DNA of 64,000 nucleotides from Pseudomonas juntendi (GCF_009932375.1 NZ_BLJG01000063.1:1-64000); one strand, 5' to 3'; counted from the first letter of the stretch, positions 30,388 through 43,164 are shown. Numbers and translations are program-made. Notes: generated by a model from the letters alone, not told the origin.

Positions 30388-30748
30388 ACGCGGCTTCACC
30401 CTGCTCGAGGTGTTGGTCGCGCTGGCGATCTTCGCGGTGCTGGCCGTGGCGGTGAGCACGGCCAGCCAGCGCATACTGGTGCAGTCGCAGGGGTTGCAGG
30501 ACCGTCTTTTTGCCAGCTGGGTCGCCGACAACCACCTGCTGGAAATGCGCCTGCAACCGGCCCTGGCGCCCGGCCAGCGCAGTGTGGAGGTGATGTTCGG
30601 CCAGCGTCGCTGGCTGCTGCAGGAAAGCCGCCGACGGCTGGGCGGGGCTGGCCTGCTGGAGGTTCAGGTGCGCGTGGGCCTTGCGGCCGATCGCCAGGTG
30701 TTGCACCAGGCCACCGGGTGGCAGGGGGGCAGCGATGCTTCACGCTAG
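30365..30748 (+). CDS. gspI: type II secretion minor pseudopilin GspI
   Basis: GspI forms the tip complex with GspJ and GspK. I chose ATG 30365, giving a 127-residue precursor with the leader MPRSSSPERG cut before FTLLEVLVALAIFAVLA. An ATG at 30356 would lengthen the leader by three residues. The mature chain is small, as usual for GspI. Its 5' end overlaps gspH and its 3' end overlaps gspJ by 14 bp. Confidence 0.9.
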   Translation: MPRSSSPERGFTLLEVLVALAIFAVLAVAVSTASQRILVQSQGLQDRLFASWVADNHLLEMRLQPALAPGQRSVEVMFGQRRWLLQESRRRLGGAGLLEVQVRVGLAADRQVLHQATGWQGGSDASR

Positions 30749-31313
30749 GCCCCGCCAGCGCGGTTTCACCTTGATCGAACTGCTGCTGGCCATGGCCCTC
30801 TTTGCCTTGTTGGCGGTGGGCAGTGCGCGTGTGCTGGATGTGGTCATGCGGGCCGAGCGTGCGCGCCAGGCCCAGGCCGAGCAGTTGCATGCGCTGGGCA
30901 GGGCCATGAGCCTGATCCAGCGCGATGCCTTGCAAGGGTATCTGCCGGCGAGCCTGGGCAAGGGCGGTTACGGCATCCTGCTGAACGGCGACCGGGCCCA
31001 ATGGCTGACCCGCGAACCCGACCATCAGGCGCTCAAGCGCAGCGAACTGAGGGTGGTCGAATACTGGCTCGCCGACGGCGTGCTGTGGCGCCAGCGGCGC
31101 ACCCAGGGGCAGGGCCAGCCGCGCCCGCAGCGTTTGCTCGAAGGTGTGGGCGAACTGCAGTGGCGCCTGCATGTACCCGGTAGCGGCTGGCAGGCGCATT
31201 GGCCAATGGCCCAGCGCCGGGCCCTGCCACCGCAGGCGCTGGAGGTGACCCTGTCCACCCGGCGCTTGGCGCAGATTCGGCGGGTACTGCCGCTTGGCGG
31301 GGCCAGCCAGTGA
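30735..31313 (+). CDS. gspJ: type II secretion minor pseudopilin GspJ
   Basis: GspJ is part of the I-J-K tip complex. The 192-residue precursor reads MLHARPRQRG-FTLIELLLAMALFALLA, with cleavage after Gly10. The rest has the GspJ pattern ALGRAMSLIQRDALQ then a beta-rich domain. I chose the start at 30735 because GGGGGG lies just upstream and the leader length is normal. It overlaps both gspI and gspK. Confidence 0.9.
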   Translation: MLHARPRQRGFTLIELLLAMALFALLAVGSARVLDVVMRAERARQAQAEQLHALGRAMSLIQRDALQGYLPASLGKGGYGILLNGDRAQWLTREPDHQALKRSELRVVEYWLADGVLWRQRRTQGQGQPRPQRLLEGVGELQWRLHVPGSGWQAHWPMAQRRALPPQALEVTLSTRRLAQIRRVLPLGGASQ

Positions 31314-32167
31314 AGCGGCAACGGCAGAAGGGGCTGGCGTTGATTACCGTGCTGCTGGTGATGGCGCTGCTGACGTTATTGGTAGCCGGCATGTTGCACA
31401 GCCATCGCCTGCTGCTTGGCGGTGTTGCCCAGCAGCTCGATGCCACGCGCCTGTTGCGCCTGGCGCAAGCCGGCGAACAACAGGCGCTTGCGAGCCTGCG
31501 GGGTGAGGTAGGGGAGATCCTGCAGGTGACCCACGGGCGGCAGGGCTGGGGCCAACCCCGTGTGTTGACCTTGGGCGAAGGCCGGGTGCAACTACAGCTG
31601 GAGGACCTCGCAGGGCGCTTCAACCTCGGCGCCCTGACCGCAGGTAAAACCCCCGACCCCTTGCTGCTCGAGCGTTGGCAGCGCCTGTGCCATGCACTGC
31701 AGGTGGCGCCGCCGGCCTTGGAGGCGCTGGCGGGCCAGCCGCTGCTGGACCCTACCCAGTTGCGGGCCCTGCCGGGCGTCACTGCCGAGGTGATGGCGCG
31801 TTTGCAGCCTTGGGTAGTGGTGTTGCCCAAGGAGGCGCGGCTCAACATCAACACGGCCCCGGCACGCCTGTTGGCAGCACTGGCGGAGTTGTCGCCAGCG
31901 GTGGCCGCCGACCTGGTACGGCAACGCCCCGAGGCGGGCTACCCGACGGTGGAGCGTTTTCTGGCCTCTGCGCAATTGGAAGGCGTGGGCGTGAACAGGC
32001 GCGGGCTTGCCGTGACCAGCCGCTGGTTTCGCCTTGAGGTGCAGGCACAGCAGGCAGGGAGGCGCATGTACCTGTACAGCGACCTGGAGATCGACTTGAA
32101 CACGCACCAGGTTCGTGTGGTGCGGCGTGTGTTTACTGCAATGCGGGAGCGAAGAGCAGATGAGTGA
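31310..32167 (+). CDS. gspK: type II secretion minor pseudopilin GspK
   Basis: GspK is the large pseudopilin that caps the tip. The GTG start at 31310 overlaps the gspJ stop as GTGA and gives 285 residues. The leader VKRQRQKG is cut before LALITVLLVMALLTLL, which lacks the Glu at position five, as expected for GspK. A helical region with LNINTAPARLLAAL and VERFLA repeats (SAM-like) follows, at about 170-250. The end overlaps gspL by 8 bp. Confidence 0.92.
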   Translation: MKRQRQKGLALITVLLVMALLTLLVAGMLHSHRLLLGGVAQQLDATRLLRLAQAGEQQALASLRGEVGEILQVTHGRQGWGQPRVLTLGEGRVQLQLEDLAGRFNLGALTAGKTPDPLLLERWQRLCHALQVAPPALEALAGQPLLDPTQLRALPGVTAEVMARLQPWVVVLPKEARLNINTAPARLLAALAELSPAVAADLVRQRPEAGYPTVERFLASAQLEGVGVNRRGLAVTSRWFRLEVQAQQAGRRMYLYSDLEIDLNTHQVRVVRRVFTAMRERRADE

Positions 32168-33269
32168 AACCTGGCTGTACCTATTGCCCGCGGGCGTTGC
32201 GGCGGCCGATGCGCAGTGGCCGGTGTGGCTGCGAGCAGCCGATCGCAGCGTGCGCAAGACGCGTCTGGACGCGCTCGGGGCGACCCTGGCCGGCCCTGTG
32301 ATCCTTGTCTTGCCGATGGAAATGCTCGGCAGTTGCGAAATCGGCCCCGTGCCAGGCAAGCGGCCGAAGCCTGAAGCATTGGCCTACGCCGCCGAAGAGC
32401 AGTTGGCAGCGGCGCTGGAATCGGTGCACCTGGTTTTTGCCGCAGCGGATATGCAAGGGCACCGCCGTGCGCTGGTGATAGAGCGTCAGGTGCTGCGCAA
32501 TGTCTTGGCCTTGTTGCAAACCCTGGGTATCGACCCGGCCGCGGTCCATGTCGACGCCGACCTGCTGGGTGGCGAGCAGCCCAGTGCACTGTGGCTTGAT
32601 GGGCGCTGGCTGGTGGGCGGCGGAGGTGGGCCGTGGCTGGTCGCCACGCCCCAGGCAGCCGAAATCGTGGCGCGGCAATTGCCGCCGATGGCCTGGCAGG
32701 CCGCCGCTGCCGATGGCGGGCAACCGCTGGTCAACCACAGGGTCGACAATGCCTTCCAGACCTTGCTGCAAGGGCGAGCCAAGGCGCTGGACCTGCGCCA
32801 GGGGCCATTCCGCCGTCAGCGCCTGGCGTTACCCTGGTCGGCGTTGGCGGGCGCAGTGCTGCTGGGCTTCGCCATGCTGTGCGTGGCCGATCATTGGCGT
32901 GTCGAGGGGCTGTTGCAGCGCGTGGCTCAACAGCATGCCGAAAACGTTCAGGCATTCCAGCGGTGGGCGCCCGGGCAGCCCGTCACCGGTGACCTGGCGG
33001 TGCGCGTCAGGGCGTTGCAGGCCGGCCCTCGTGCGACCACCCGCATGGAAGGCCTGGCGGCCGTCGCGCAGCCGCTGGTGGAAACCGGGAACATCACCCT
33101 CGAGCGGGCTGCGTTCAGCCCTGCGCAAGGGTGGCGTATGGATGTGCTGGCCCTAGGGTTCGATGACCTTGAGCGCTTGCGCCTGCTGGCCCCTGCCGTG
33201 CTGATGGACCAGGCCCGGCAGACCGCCCAAGGGGTGCGGGCAACCCTGACCTGGAGCGGGACTCGATGA
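32160..33269 (+). CDS. gspL: type II secretion inner-membrane protein GspL
   Basis: GspL anchors GspE to the membrane. The 369-residue product has a cytoplasmic actin-like N-terminal region (MSETWLYLLPAG, about 1-215) and one membrane helix at about 226-245 (LPWSALAGAVLLGFAMLCVAD). A periplasmic ferredoxin-like C-terminal domain follows and pairs with GspM. Start ATG 32160 overlaps gspK. Sequence conservation in GspL is low, so the call rests on layout and position as well as motifs. Confidence 0.88.
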   Translation: MSETWLYLLPAGVAAADAQWPVWLRAADRSVRKTRLDALGATLAGPVILVLPMEMLGSCEIGPVPGKRPKPEALAYAAEEQLAAALESVHLVFAAADMQGHRRALVIERQVLRNVLALLQTLGIDPAAVHVDADLLGGEQPSALWLDGRWLVGGGGGPWLVATPQAAEIVARQLPPMAWQAAAADGGQPLVNHRVDNAFQTLLQGRAKALDLRQGPFRRQRLALPWSALAGAVLLGFAMLCVADHWRVEGLLQRVAQQHAENVQAFQRWAPGQPVTGDLAVRVRALQAGPRATTRMEGLAAVAQPLVETGNITLERAAFSPAQGWRMDVLALGFDDLERLRLLAPAVLMDQARQTAQGVRATLTWSGTR

Positions 33270-33745
33270 AGCGCAGGTTTGAGCAGGCCCTTGTGCGCCA
33301 ATGGCAAACGCTACCTGCCACTCGCCGGGCACTGCTCAGGGTCACGCTATGGGCTGTGGCCATGCTGGTGCTCTGGCAACTGGCCTGGGTGCCTGGCAAG
33401 CAGCGCTTGCTGCAGGCCGAGCTTGCCCATGGGCAGGCGCTGGAGCTGGCCGGGCAGTTGCAGCAGGTGGCGTCAGCGCCGGTCGGGGGGCGCGAAGCGG
33501 TACGGGCACTGACGCCCGCCGCGCTCAATGAGCGTGCCTTGGCCGCCGGTTTGCGCGTTGTCGGGCTGCAGGCTCGGGCCACTCAGCTCGACGTCAGCCT
33601 CGAAGGCCAGCCCACGGCAGTGCTGAGCTGGCTGCACACGCTGGAACGTGACGGCGCACAGCTGCGCAGTGTGCAGCTACAGGTGACTGGCGAGCAGTTG
33701 CAGGTGCAGCTGGCGCTGGAACTGGACGAAGCCTGGGGCGATTAA
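33266..33745 (+). CDS. gspM: type II secretion inner-membrane protein GspM
   Basis: GspM partners GspL. The 159-residue product has an N-terminal membrane helix (about 23-43: ALLRVTLWAVAMLVLWQLAWVPG) preceded by basic residues, then a short coiled coil and a ferredoxin-like domain (LDVSLEGQPTAVLSWLHTLERDGAQLRSVQL). It overlaps gspL by 4 bp and is the last gene of the run. No gspN, gspO or pilotin gene follows. Confidence 0.9.
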   Translation: MKRRFEQALVRQWQTLPATRRALLRVTLWAVAMLVLWQLAWVPGKQRLLQAELAHGQALELAGQLQQVASAPVGGREAVRALTPAALNERALAAGLRVVGLQARATQLDVSLEGQPTAVLSWLHTLERDGAQLRSVQLQVTGEQLQVQLALELDEAWGD

Positions 33746-33806
33746 GATTGGATTCAGCCAGCTTCGGTAGGCTGTTCCCATCCAAACCGAAACAGGACCT
33801 GCCTCC

Positions 33807-34154
33807 ATGAAAACCCGTTACCTTGCCCTGATCCTCGCCCCGCTGTTCAGCACTGCTGCCCTGGCTGCCGGCTATACTGGCCCGGGTGCGCAAGCAGTAA
33901 CCACCGTGGCCGCTGCGAACGATGCCGCCGATGACACGCCGGTGGTGCTGCAGGGCTTCGTCACCAAGAAGATCAACAACGACGATAAATACGAATTCAA
34001 GGACAACACCGGCACCATCACCGTGGAAATCGATGATGAAGACCTGCCACCGACGCCATTCAACGACAAGACCAAGGTCAAGCTGACCGGTGAGGTGGAG
34101 AAACACCTGATGAGCCGTGAAGTGGATGTGGATATCGTCGAAATCATCAACTGA
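33807..34154 (+). CDS. periplasmic OB-fold (YgiW/YdeI, BOF) family protein
   Basis: The 115-residue secreted protein has a signal peptide ending AALA. An OB-fold of the BOF family follows: VVLQGFVTKKINNDDKYEFKDNTG, ITVEIDDEDL, and KVKLTGEVEKHLMSREVDVDIVEI. Relatives such as YgiW and VisP are induced by stress and bind small ligands or peptidoglycan. Its own precise role is unknown. It lies 61 bp after gspM and may be a separate unit. A REP-core palindrome follows its stop. Confidence 0.88.
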   Translation: MKTRYLALILAPLFSTAALAAGYTGPGAQAVTTVAAANDAADDTPVVLQGFVTKKINNDDKYEFKDNTGTITVEIDDEDLPPTPFNDKTKVKLTGEVEKHLMSREVDVDIVEIIN

Positions 34155-34166
34155 TTCCCGGGCCAG

Positions 34167-34186
34167 TTCGCGGGCGTGCCCGCGAA
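34167..34186. repeat. REP core palindrome
   Basis: TTCGCGGGC and GCCCGCGAA pair around a 2-nt centre. This is the core of the same REP family as at 21.0 kb, without the TCCCACAGG tail. It lies between the convergent OB-fold and MFS genes and may end both transcripts. Confidence 0.75.
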
Positions 34187-34190
34187 TGCC

Positions 34191-35435
34191 TCACCCCGAC
34201 TTCGGTGGCAACTTGCTCAGGTGTAGCGCCACCAGCAACGCCACTGCCAGCAAGCTGCCTATGAACAGGCCGATGCCATTCCAGCCCCATTGGTGCCAGA
34301 ACACCCCGCCCGCCGTACCGGCCACGCTCGAGCCGGCGTAATAGCTGAACAGGTACAGCGACGACGCCTGCCCCTTGGCTTTCAGCGCCCGCCGGCCGAT
34401 CCAGCTACTGGCCACCGAGTGGGCGCCAAAGAAGCCGAAGGTGAACACCAGCATGCCCACGATCACCATGGCCAGTGGGCTGGCCAGGGTCATCAGCAAA
34501 CCACACGCCATGACCACGATGCTGGCCCAGAACACCTTGCGTCGGCCCAGCTTGTCCGCCAAGGCGCCGACCTGCGCCGAGCTGTAGATGCCGGACAGGT
34601 ACACCACCGACAGCAAGCCGACCAGTGCCTGGTTCATGTGGTAGGGCTCGGCCAGCAGGCGGTAGCCGATGTAGTTGAACAGGGTGACGAAGGCACCCAT
34701 CAGCAGGAAGGCCTCCAGGAACAGCCAGGGCAGGCCGGCATCCTTGAAATGCATGACGAACCCGTCCAGCAGGCTGCGCGGGCTCATCGTTTGCGGGCGG
34801 AAATTGCGTGACTCCGGCAGCACCTTCCAGAACACCAGGGCGGCGCCCAGGGCCAGGCCGCCGATGGTCAGCATGGCTGTGTGCCAGCTGACGAAGTCGA
34901 TCAACACGCCAGTGATCAGCCGCCCGCTCATGCCGCCAATGGCGTTGCCGCCGATGTACAAACCCATGGCCAGGCCAATGTGCTGGGGGTGGATCTCTTC
35001 GCTCAGGTAGGTCATGGCCACTGCTGCCAGGCCGCTCAGCGACAGGCCGACCAGCGCGCGGGTGGCCAGCACCAGTTCCCAGCTCGGCATCACCGCGCTG
35101 GCCAGGGTGGAGAGCGCGGCGCACACCAGGGCGAACACCATCACCGGCTTACGGCCGATGCGGTCCGAGATCGGGCCGGTGACAAGCAGGCCGAACGCCA
35201 GCATCGCGGTCGACACCGACAGCACCAGGCTGCTTTGTGCGGCGTTGATGGCGAATTCTTTAGACAGCAACGGCATCATCGGCTGTACGCAATACAGCAG
35301 GGCGAAGGTGGCGAAGCCGCCGCTGAACAGGGCCAGCACGGTCTTCATGAAGGCGGGGGTGCCTTTTTCGATCCACATGTCGGTCAAGGTGGCAGGTTCG
35401 AGTTCGATGGGCTGCGCGGCTACAGCAGTTTTCAC
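34191..35435 (-). CDS. MFS transporter, 12-helix drug/sugar-efflux type
   Basis: This is a major-facilitator proton-coupled exporter of 414 residues with twelve predicted helices. The signature loop is DRIGRKPVMV after helix 2 (GPISDRIGRKP), and its repeat in the second half is ADKLGRRKVFW. Closest by feel to YnfM/AraJ-like efflux proteins; the substrate is unknown. I chose the GTG start at 35435 (VKTAVAAQP) because AGAGG sits 9 nt upstream. An ATG at 35492 would add 19 residues but overlaps the palindromes of the promoter region. It is divergent from a LysR regulator that may control it. Confidence 0.85.
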   Translation of the reverse strand: MKTAVAAQPIELEPATLTDMWIEKGTPAFMKTVLALFSGGFATFALLYCVQPMMPLLSKEFAINAAQSSLVLSVSTAMLAFGLLVTGPISDRIGRKPVMVFALVCAALSTLASAVMPSWELVLATRALVGLSLSGLAAVAMTYLSEEIHPQHIGLAMGLYIGGNAIGGMSGRLITGVLIDFVSWHTAMLTIGGLALGAALVFWKVLPESRNFRPQTMSPRSLLDGFVMHFKDAGLPWLFLEAFLLMGAFVTLFNYIGYRLLAEPYHMNQALVGLLSVVYLSGIYSSAQVGALADKLGRRKVFWASIVVMACGLLMTLASPLAMVIVGMLVFTFGFFGAHSVASSWIGRRALKAKGQASSLYLFSYYAGSSVAGTAGGVFWHQWGWNGIGLFIGSLLAVALLVALHLSKLPPKSG

Positions 35436-35475
35436 GGCGGGTACCTCTGGTGCAATGAAAAAAGCATATAGCTGG

Positions 35476-35499
35476 CTAATGATTAGATCCAATATATTG
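35476..35499. promoter_or_regulatory. palindromes between the MFS and LysR genes
   Basis: CTAATGATTAG (35476-35486) and CAATATATTG (35490-35499) are adjacent perfect palindromes in the 107-bp divergent gap. AT-rich dyads of this sort are usual for LysR-type binding and for the two promoters. Binding by the neighbouring LysR protein is inference. Confidence 0.45.
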
Positions 35500-35542
35500 T
35501 TCGACCTATTTAAGACGTTGTGCGACTTGTTTGGAGCGAACC

Positions 35543-36472
35543 ATGGAACTGCGCCATCTGCGTTATTTCATTGCCGTGGCAGAAGAGCTGCACTTCGGCC
35601 GCGCCGCCCAGCAACTGGGCATTTCGCAACCGCCGCTGAGCCAGCAGATCCAGGCGCTGGAACAGGAGCTGGGGGCGCGCTTGTTCGAGCGCACCAACCG
35701 CCGGGTCGAGCTGAGCGAGGCAGGCCGGCTGTTCCTGGGCGAGGCGCGTCAGGTGCTGGCGCAGGTGGAGAAGGCCGCGGATGTGGCGCGGCGTGCACAA
35801 CTGGGTGAATTGGGCGAGATGAAGATCGGCTTTACCTCCTCGGCCCCGTTCACATCGAAGATCCCCAAGGCCATTCATGCCTTTCGCCAGCGCTTCCCCG
35901 CAGTGCACCTGAACCTCAAGGAAATGAGCAGCCGCGATGTTGCCGAAGGGGTGTTCGATGAGTCCATCGAAGTCGGCCTGATGCGGCCAATGCCGCTGCC
36001 GGAAGGGTTGCTGGCCACCGAGCTGTTCCGCGAGCCACTGGTGGCGGTGATCAATGCCTCACACCCGCTGGCCGAAGCCAGCGGGCAAGGCGTGCACATG
36101 GCGGCGCTGGCCCATGAGCCGTTCGTGTTCTTCCCGCGCAGCTATGGCAGCGGCTTGCATGCGCAGTTGCTGAGCCTGGCGCGGCAGGCCGGGTTCAGCC
36201 CGCATTTTGCCCAGGAGGCAGGGGAGGCGATGACCATCATCGGCCTGGTGTCGGCGGGGTTGGGGGTGTCGGTGCTGCCGGCCTCGTTCCAGCGCATGCG
36301 TATCGAAGGGGTGGTGTACCGCACCTTGCTCGACGAGGGGGCGATGACCGCGGTGTGGCTGGTGCAGCGCGAAGGCGGCGGGTCGGCCATGGCCAAGGCG
36401 TTTGCGCAGCTGCTTCAGGCGAATGGCACTGGCCATGGCGGCGACACCGCCACATACTCGGGCATTCGTTGA
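35543..36472 (+). CDS. LysR-family transcriptional regulator
   Basis: The 309-residue protein has the LysR N-terminal winged helix-turn-helix (MELRHLRYFIAVAEELHFGRAAQQLGISQPPLSQQIQALE in three segments, residues 1-60) and a periplasmic-binding-like effector domain (about 90-295). The effector region (KIGFTSSAPF, IGLVSAGLGVSVLPASF) resembles BenM/CatM-type and related LysR proteins, but no ligand can be named. GGAG lies 7 nt before ATG 35543. Regulation of the divergent MFS exporter is the simplest reading of the arrangement. Confidence 0.9.
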   Translation: MELRHLRYFIAVAEELHFGRAAQQLGISQPPLSQQIQALEQELGARLFERTNRRVELSEAGRLFLGEARQVLAQVEKAADVARRAQLGELGEMKIGFTSSAPFTSKIPKAIHAFRQRFPAVHLNLKEMSSRDVAEGVFDESIEVGLMRPMPLPEGLLATELFREPLVAVINASHPLAEASGQGVHMAALAHEPFVFFPRSYGSGLHAQLLSLARQAGFSPHFAQEAGEAMTIIGLVSAGLGVSVLPASFQRMRIEGVVYRTLLDEGAMTAVWLVQREGGGSAMAKAFAQLLQANGTGHGGDTATYSGIR

Positions 36473-36488
36473 AACACGGAGGTCAACC

Positions 36489-37262
36489 ATGCGGCGCGTG
36501 GTGTTCAATCAGAAAGGTGGCGTGGGCAAGTCGAGCATCGCCTGCAACCTGGCGGCGGTCAGTGCCAATGAAGGCTACCGGACCCTGCTGATCGACCTGG
36601 ATGCCCAGGCCAACTCGACACAGTACCTCACCGGGCTGACGGGTGAGGATATCCCCATGGGTATCGCCGATTTCTTCAAGCAGAGCCTGTCCAGCGGGCC
36701 ATTCAGCAAGAAGAACAGGGTGGATATCTATGAAACCCCGTTCGACAACCTGCATGTGGTGACTGCAACGCCTGAACTGGCCGACCTGCAGCCCAAGCTC
36801 GAGGCCAAGCACAAGATCAACAAGCTGCGTAAGCTGCTCGATGAGCTAGACGAGGATTACGAGCGGATCTACATCGACACCCCGCCGGCGCTTAATTTTT
36901 ATGCAGTTTCGGCGCTGATCGCGGCTGACCGTGTGCTGATTCCCTTCGACTGCGACAGCTTTTCGCGCCAGGCCCTGTATGGCCTGCTGGCCGAAATTGA
37001 AGACCTCAAGGAAGACCATAACGAAGACCTCGTAGTCGAAGGCATCGTGGTCAACCAGTTCCAGTCGCGTGCCAGCCTGCCGCAGCAGATGCTCGACGAA
37101 CTGCTGGCCGAAGGGCTGCCGGTGCTGCCGGTGTACCTTGGCAGCTCGGTGAAGATGCGTGAATCGCACCACGCCAGCCTGCCGCTGATTCACCTGGAGC
37201 CCAGGCACAAGCTGACGCAGCAGTTTGTCGAGTTGCATGATTTGCTGGAGCGCAGCGAGTAG
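36489..37262 (+). CDS. stand-alone ParA/MinD-like ATPase
   Basis: The 257-residue P-loop ATPase has the deviant Walker A motif (QKGGVGKSS, residues 8-16, with signature Lys9-type residue), DLDAQANST, and a Walker B-like IYIDTPPALN. Proteins of this type position plasmids, chromosomes or large protein complexes by cycling on DNA or membrane. No ParB-like gene or parS site is visible beside it. The chromosomal parAB near the origin is presumably elsewhere, so this is an orphan. GGAGG lies 7 nt before the ATG. A toxin-gene remnant begins about 20 bp after its stop. Confidence 0.88.
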   Translation: MRRVVFNQKGGVGKSSIACNLAAVSANEGYRTLLIDLDAQANSTQYLTGLTGEDIPMGIADFFKQSLSSGPFSKKNRVDIYETPFDNLHVVTATPELADLQPKLEAKHKINKLRKLLDELDEDYERIYIDTPPALNFYAVSALIAADRVLIPFDCDSFSRQALYGLLAEIEDLKEDHNEDLVVEGIVVNQFQSRASLPQQMLDELLAEGLPVLPVYLGSSVKMRESHHASLPLIHLEPRHKLTQQFVELHDLLERSE

Positions 37263-37283
37263 GTATCTAGCCCGCCTCCTTAG

Positions 37284-37406
37284 TGGGGTAACAAGTACCG
37301 GCGTGTGGTTGAGATGCAATACCGCGCCGGTATCGCCTGGGTGAAGTTCGTCGGTACGCACAAGCGCTATGACGAGATTGATGTGGAGACAATCTGTGAA
37401 TATTAA
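37284..37406 (+). pseudogene. HigB-type toxin remnant (C-terminal part only)
   Basis: Reading in the frame that ends at TAA 37404-37406 gives WGNKYRRVVEMQYRAGIAWV followed by KFVGTHKRYDEIDVETICEY. This matches the C-terminal third of HigB_toxin proteins (typically GNKYRLVVEI, RFVGTHAEYDKI). A stop codon at 37281-37283 lies directly upstream, and no start or N-terminal two-thirds exists. The mRNA-interferase is therefore truncated and almost certainly inactive. Its last bases overlap the higA start, preserving the ancestral toxin-antitoxin junction. Confidence 0.8.
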
Positions 37407-37752
37407 GCCGATTCGTAACGAGGACGATCTTCGAGCAGCATTCCAGCGCCTCGAAGCCATTTTTCAGTCTGAAGCGGGCACGCCTGAGGCTGATGAAATG
37501 GAAGTGCTTGTGACACTGATCGAAGTGTACGAGAACAGGCACTATCCCATTCACCCCGCCAATCCCATCGAGGCTATCAAGTTTTGTATGGATCAGCAGG
37601 GGCTCACGCCAAGAGATCTTGAACCGTACATCGGTCCAAGCGGGCGAGTTTCGGAAGTACTGAGCGGGAAGCGCGGGCTGAGCCTTTCCATGATCAAGCG
37701 CCTGCATGATGGCCTTCGCATTCCCTATGAGTCGCTGCTGGCAAGCGCTTGA
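37396..37752 (+). CDS. higA: HigA-type antitoxin, orphaned
   Basis: The 118-residue protein has a leading region of HigA type (NIKPIRNEDDLRAAFQRLEAIF) and a C-terminal XRE helix-turn-helix (about 70-108: GLTPRDLEPYIGPSGRVSEVLSGKRGLS in two parts). The GTG at 37396 is chosen because GGAGA lies 7 nt upstream and the family starts MNIxPI. An ATG at 37381 would lie inside the toxin remnant. HigA normally neutralises HigB and represses its own operon. Here the cognate toxin is destroyed, so it may act only as a regulator or be decaying. Base use is less GC-rich than its neighbours, in keeping with acquired origin. Confidence 0.85.
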   Translation: MNIKPIRNEDDLRAAFQRLEAIFQSEAGTPEADEMEVLVTLIEVYENRHYPIHPANPIEAIKFCMDQQGLTPRDLEPYIGPSGRVSEVLSGKRGLSLSMIKRLHDGLRIPYESLLASA

Positions 37753-37755
37753 AAA

Positions 37756-38190
37756 CTAAACCCCCTGGCTGCGCACCCACTCCAACAACGCCTGGAGTGG
37801 AAACGCCCCGGCCTGGCGGCTGACTTCGCGGCCGTTCTTGAACAGCAGCAGGCTGGGGATCGAGCGGATGCCCAGTTGCCCGGCCAGGTTGCGGTTGGCT
37901 TCGCTGTCGAGCTTGGCCAGGCGGCAGCGGCCGGCCAGTTGGCGGGCGGCTTGTTCGAAGGTGGGGGCGAACGATTTGCACGGGCCGCACCAGTCGGCCC
38001 AGACATCCACCAACAGCGGTAGGTCGCCTTTGATTTGGCTGGCGTAGCTGGCTTCGGTGAGTTCGAAAGGGGCGCTCAGCAGGACCTGCTGTTTGCAGCG
38101 GCCGCATTTCGGCGCGTCGCCCAGGCGCTCGGCAGGCAAGCGGTTGAGGCCGTTGCAGTGGGGGCAGGGGATGACCAGTGGTTCGGACAT
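37756..38190 (-). CDS. trxC: thioredoxin 2 with N-terminal zinc ribbon
   Basis: TrxC reduces disulfides in the cytoplasm, notably under oxidative stress. The 144-residue product carries a zinc-ribbon formed by C9PHC12 and C29GRC32 and the thioredoxin active site WCGPC (Cys68/Cys71). The cis-Pro loop follows (RSIPSLLLFKNG). GAGGAACC precedes the ATG. It is convergent with higA, with only 3 bp between the stop codons. Confidence 0.95.
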   Translation of the reverse strand: MSEPLVIPCPHCNGLNRLPAERLGDAPKCGRCKQQVLLSAPFELTEASYASQIKGDLPLLVDVWADWCGPCKSFAPTFEQAARQLAGRCRLAKLDSEANRNLAGQLGIRSIPSLLLFKNGREVSRQAGAFPLQALLEWVRSQGV

Positions 38191-38228
38191 GTTGGTTCCT
38201 CGAGATTTTTGGGGCTGCTTTGCAGCCC

Positions 38229-38256
38229 ATCGCGACACAAGGCCGCTCCCACAGGG
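38229..38256. repeat. degenerate REP element
   Basis: A CGCGACACAAGGCCGCTC core followed by CCACAGG lies between the trxC start and the selO stop. It belongs to the same broad REP family as at 21.0 kb but with a changed stem. Confidence 0.55.
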
Positions 38257-38267
38257 GGAAGCGCCAA

Positions 38268-39842
<1,575 letters not shown>

Positions 39843-39855
39843 CTATGGCGTCCAC

Positions 39856-43164
<3,309 letters not shown>

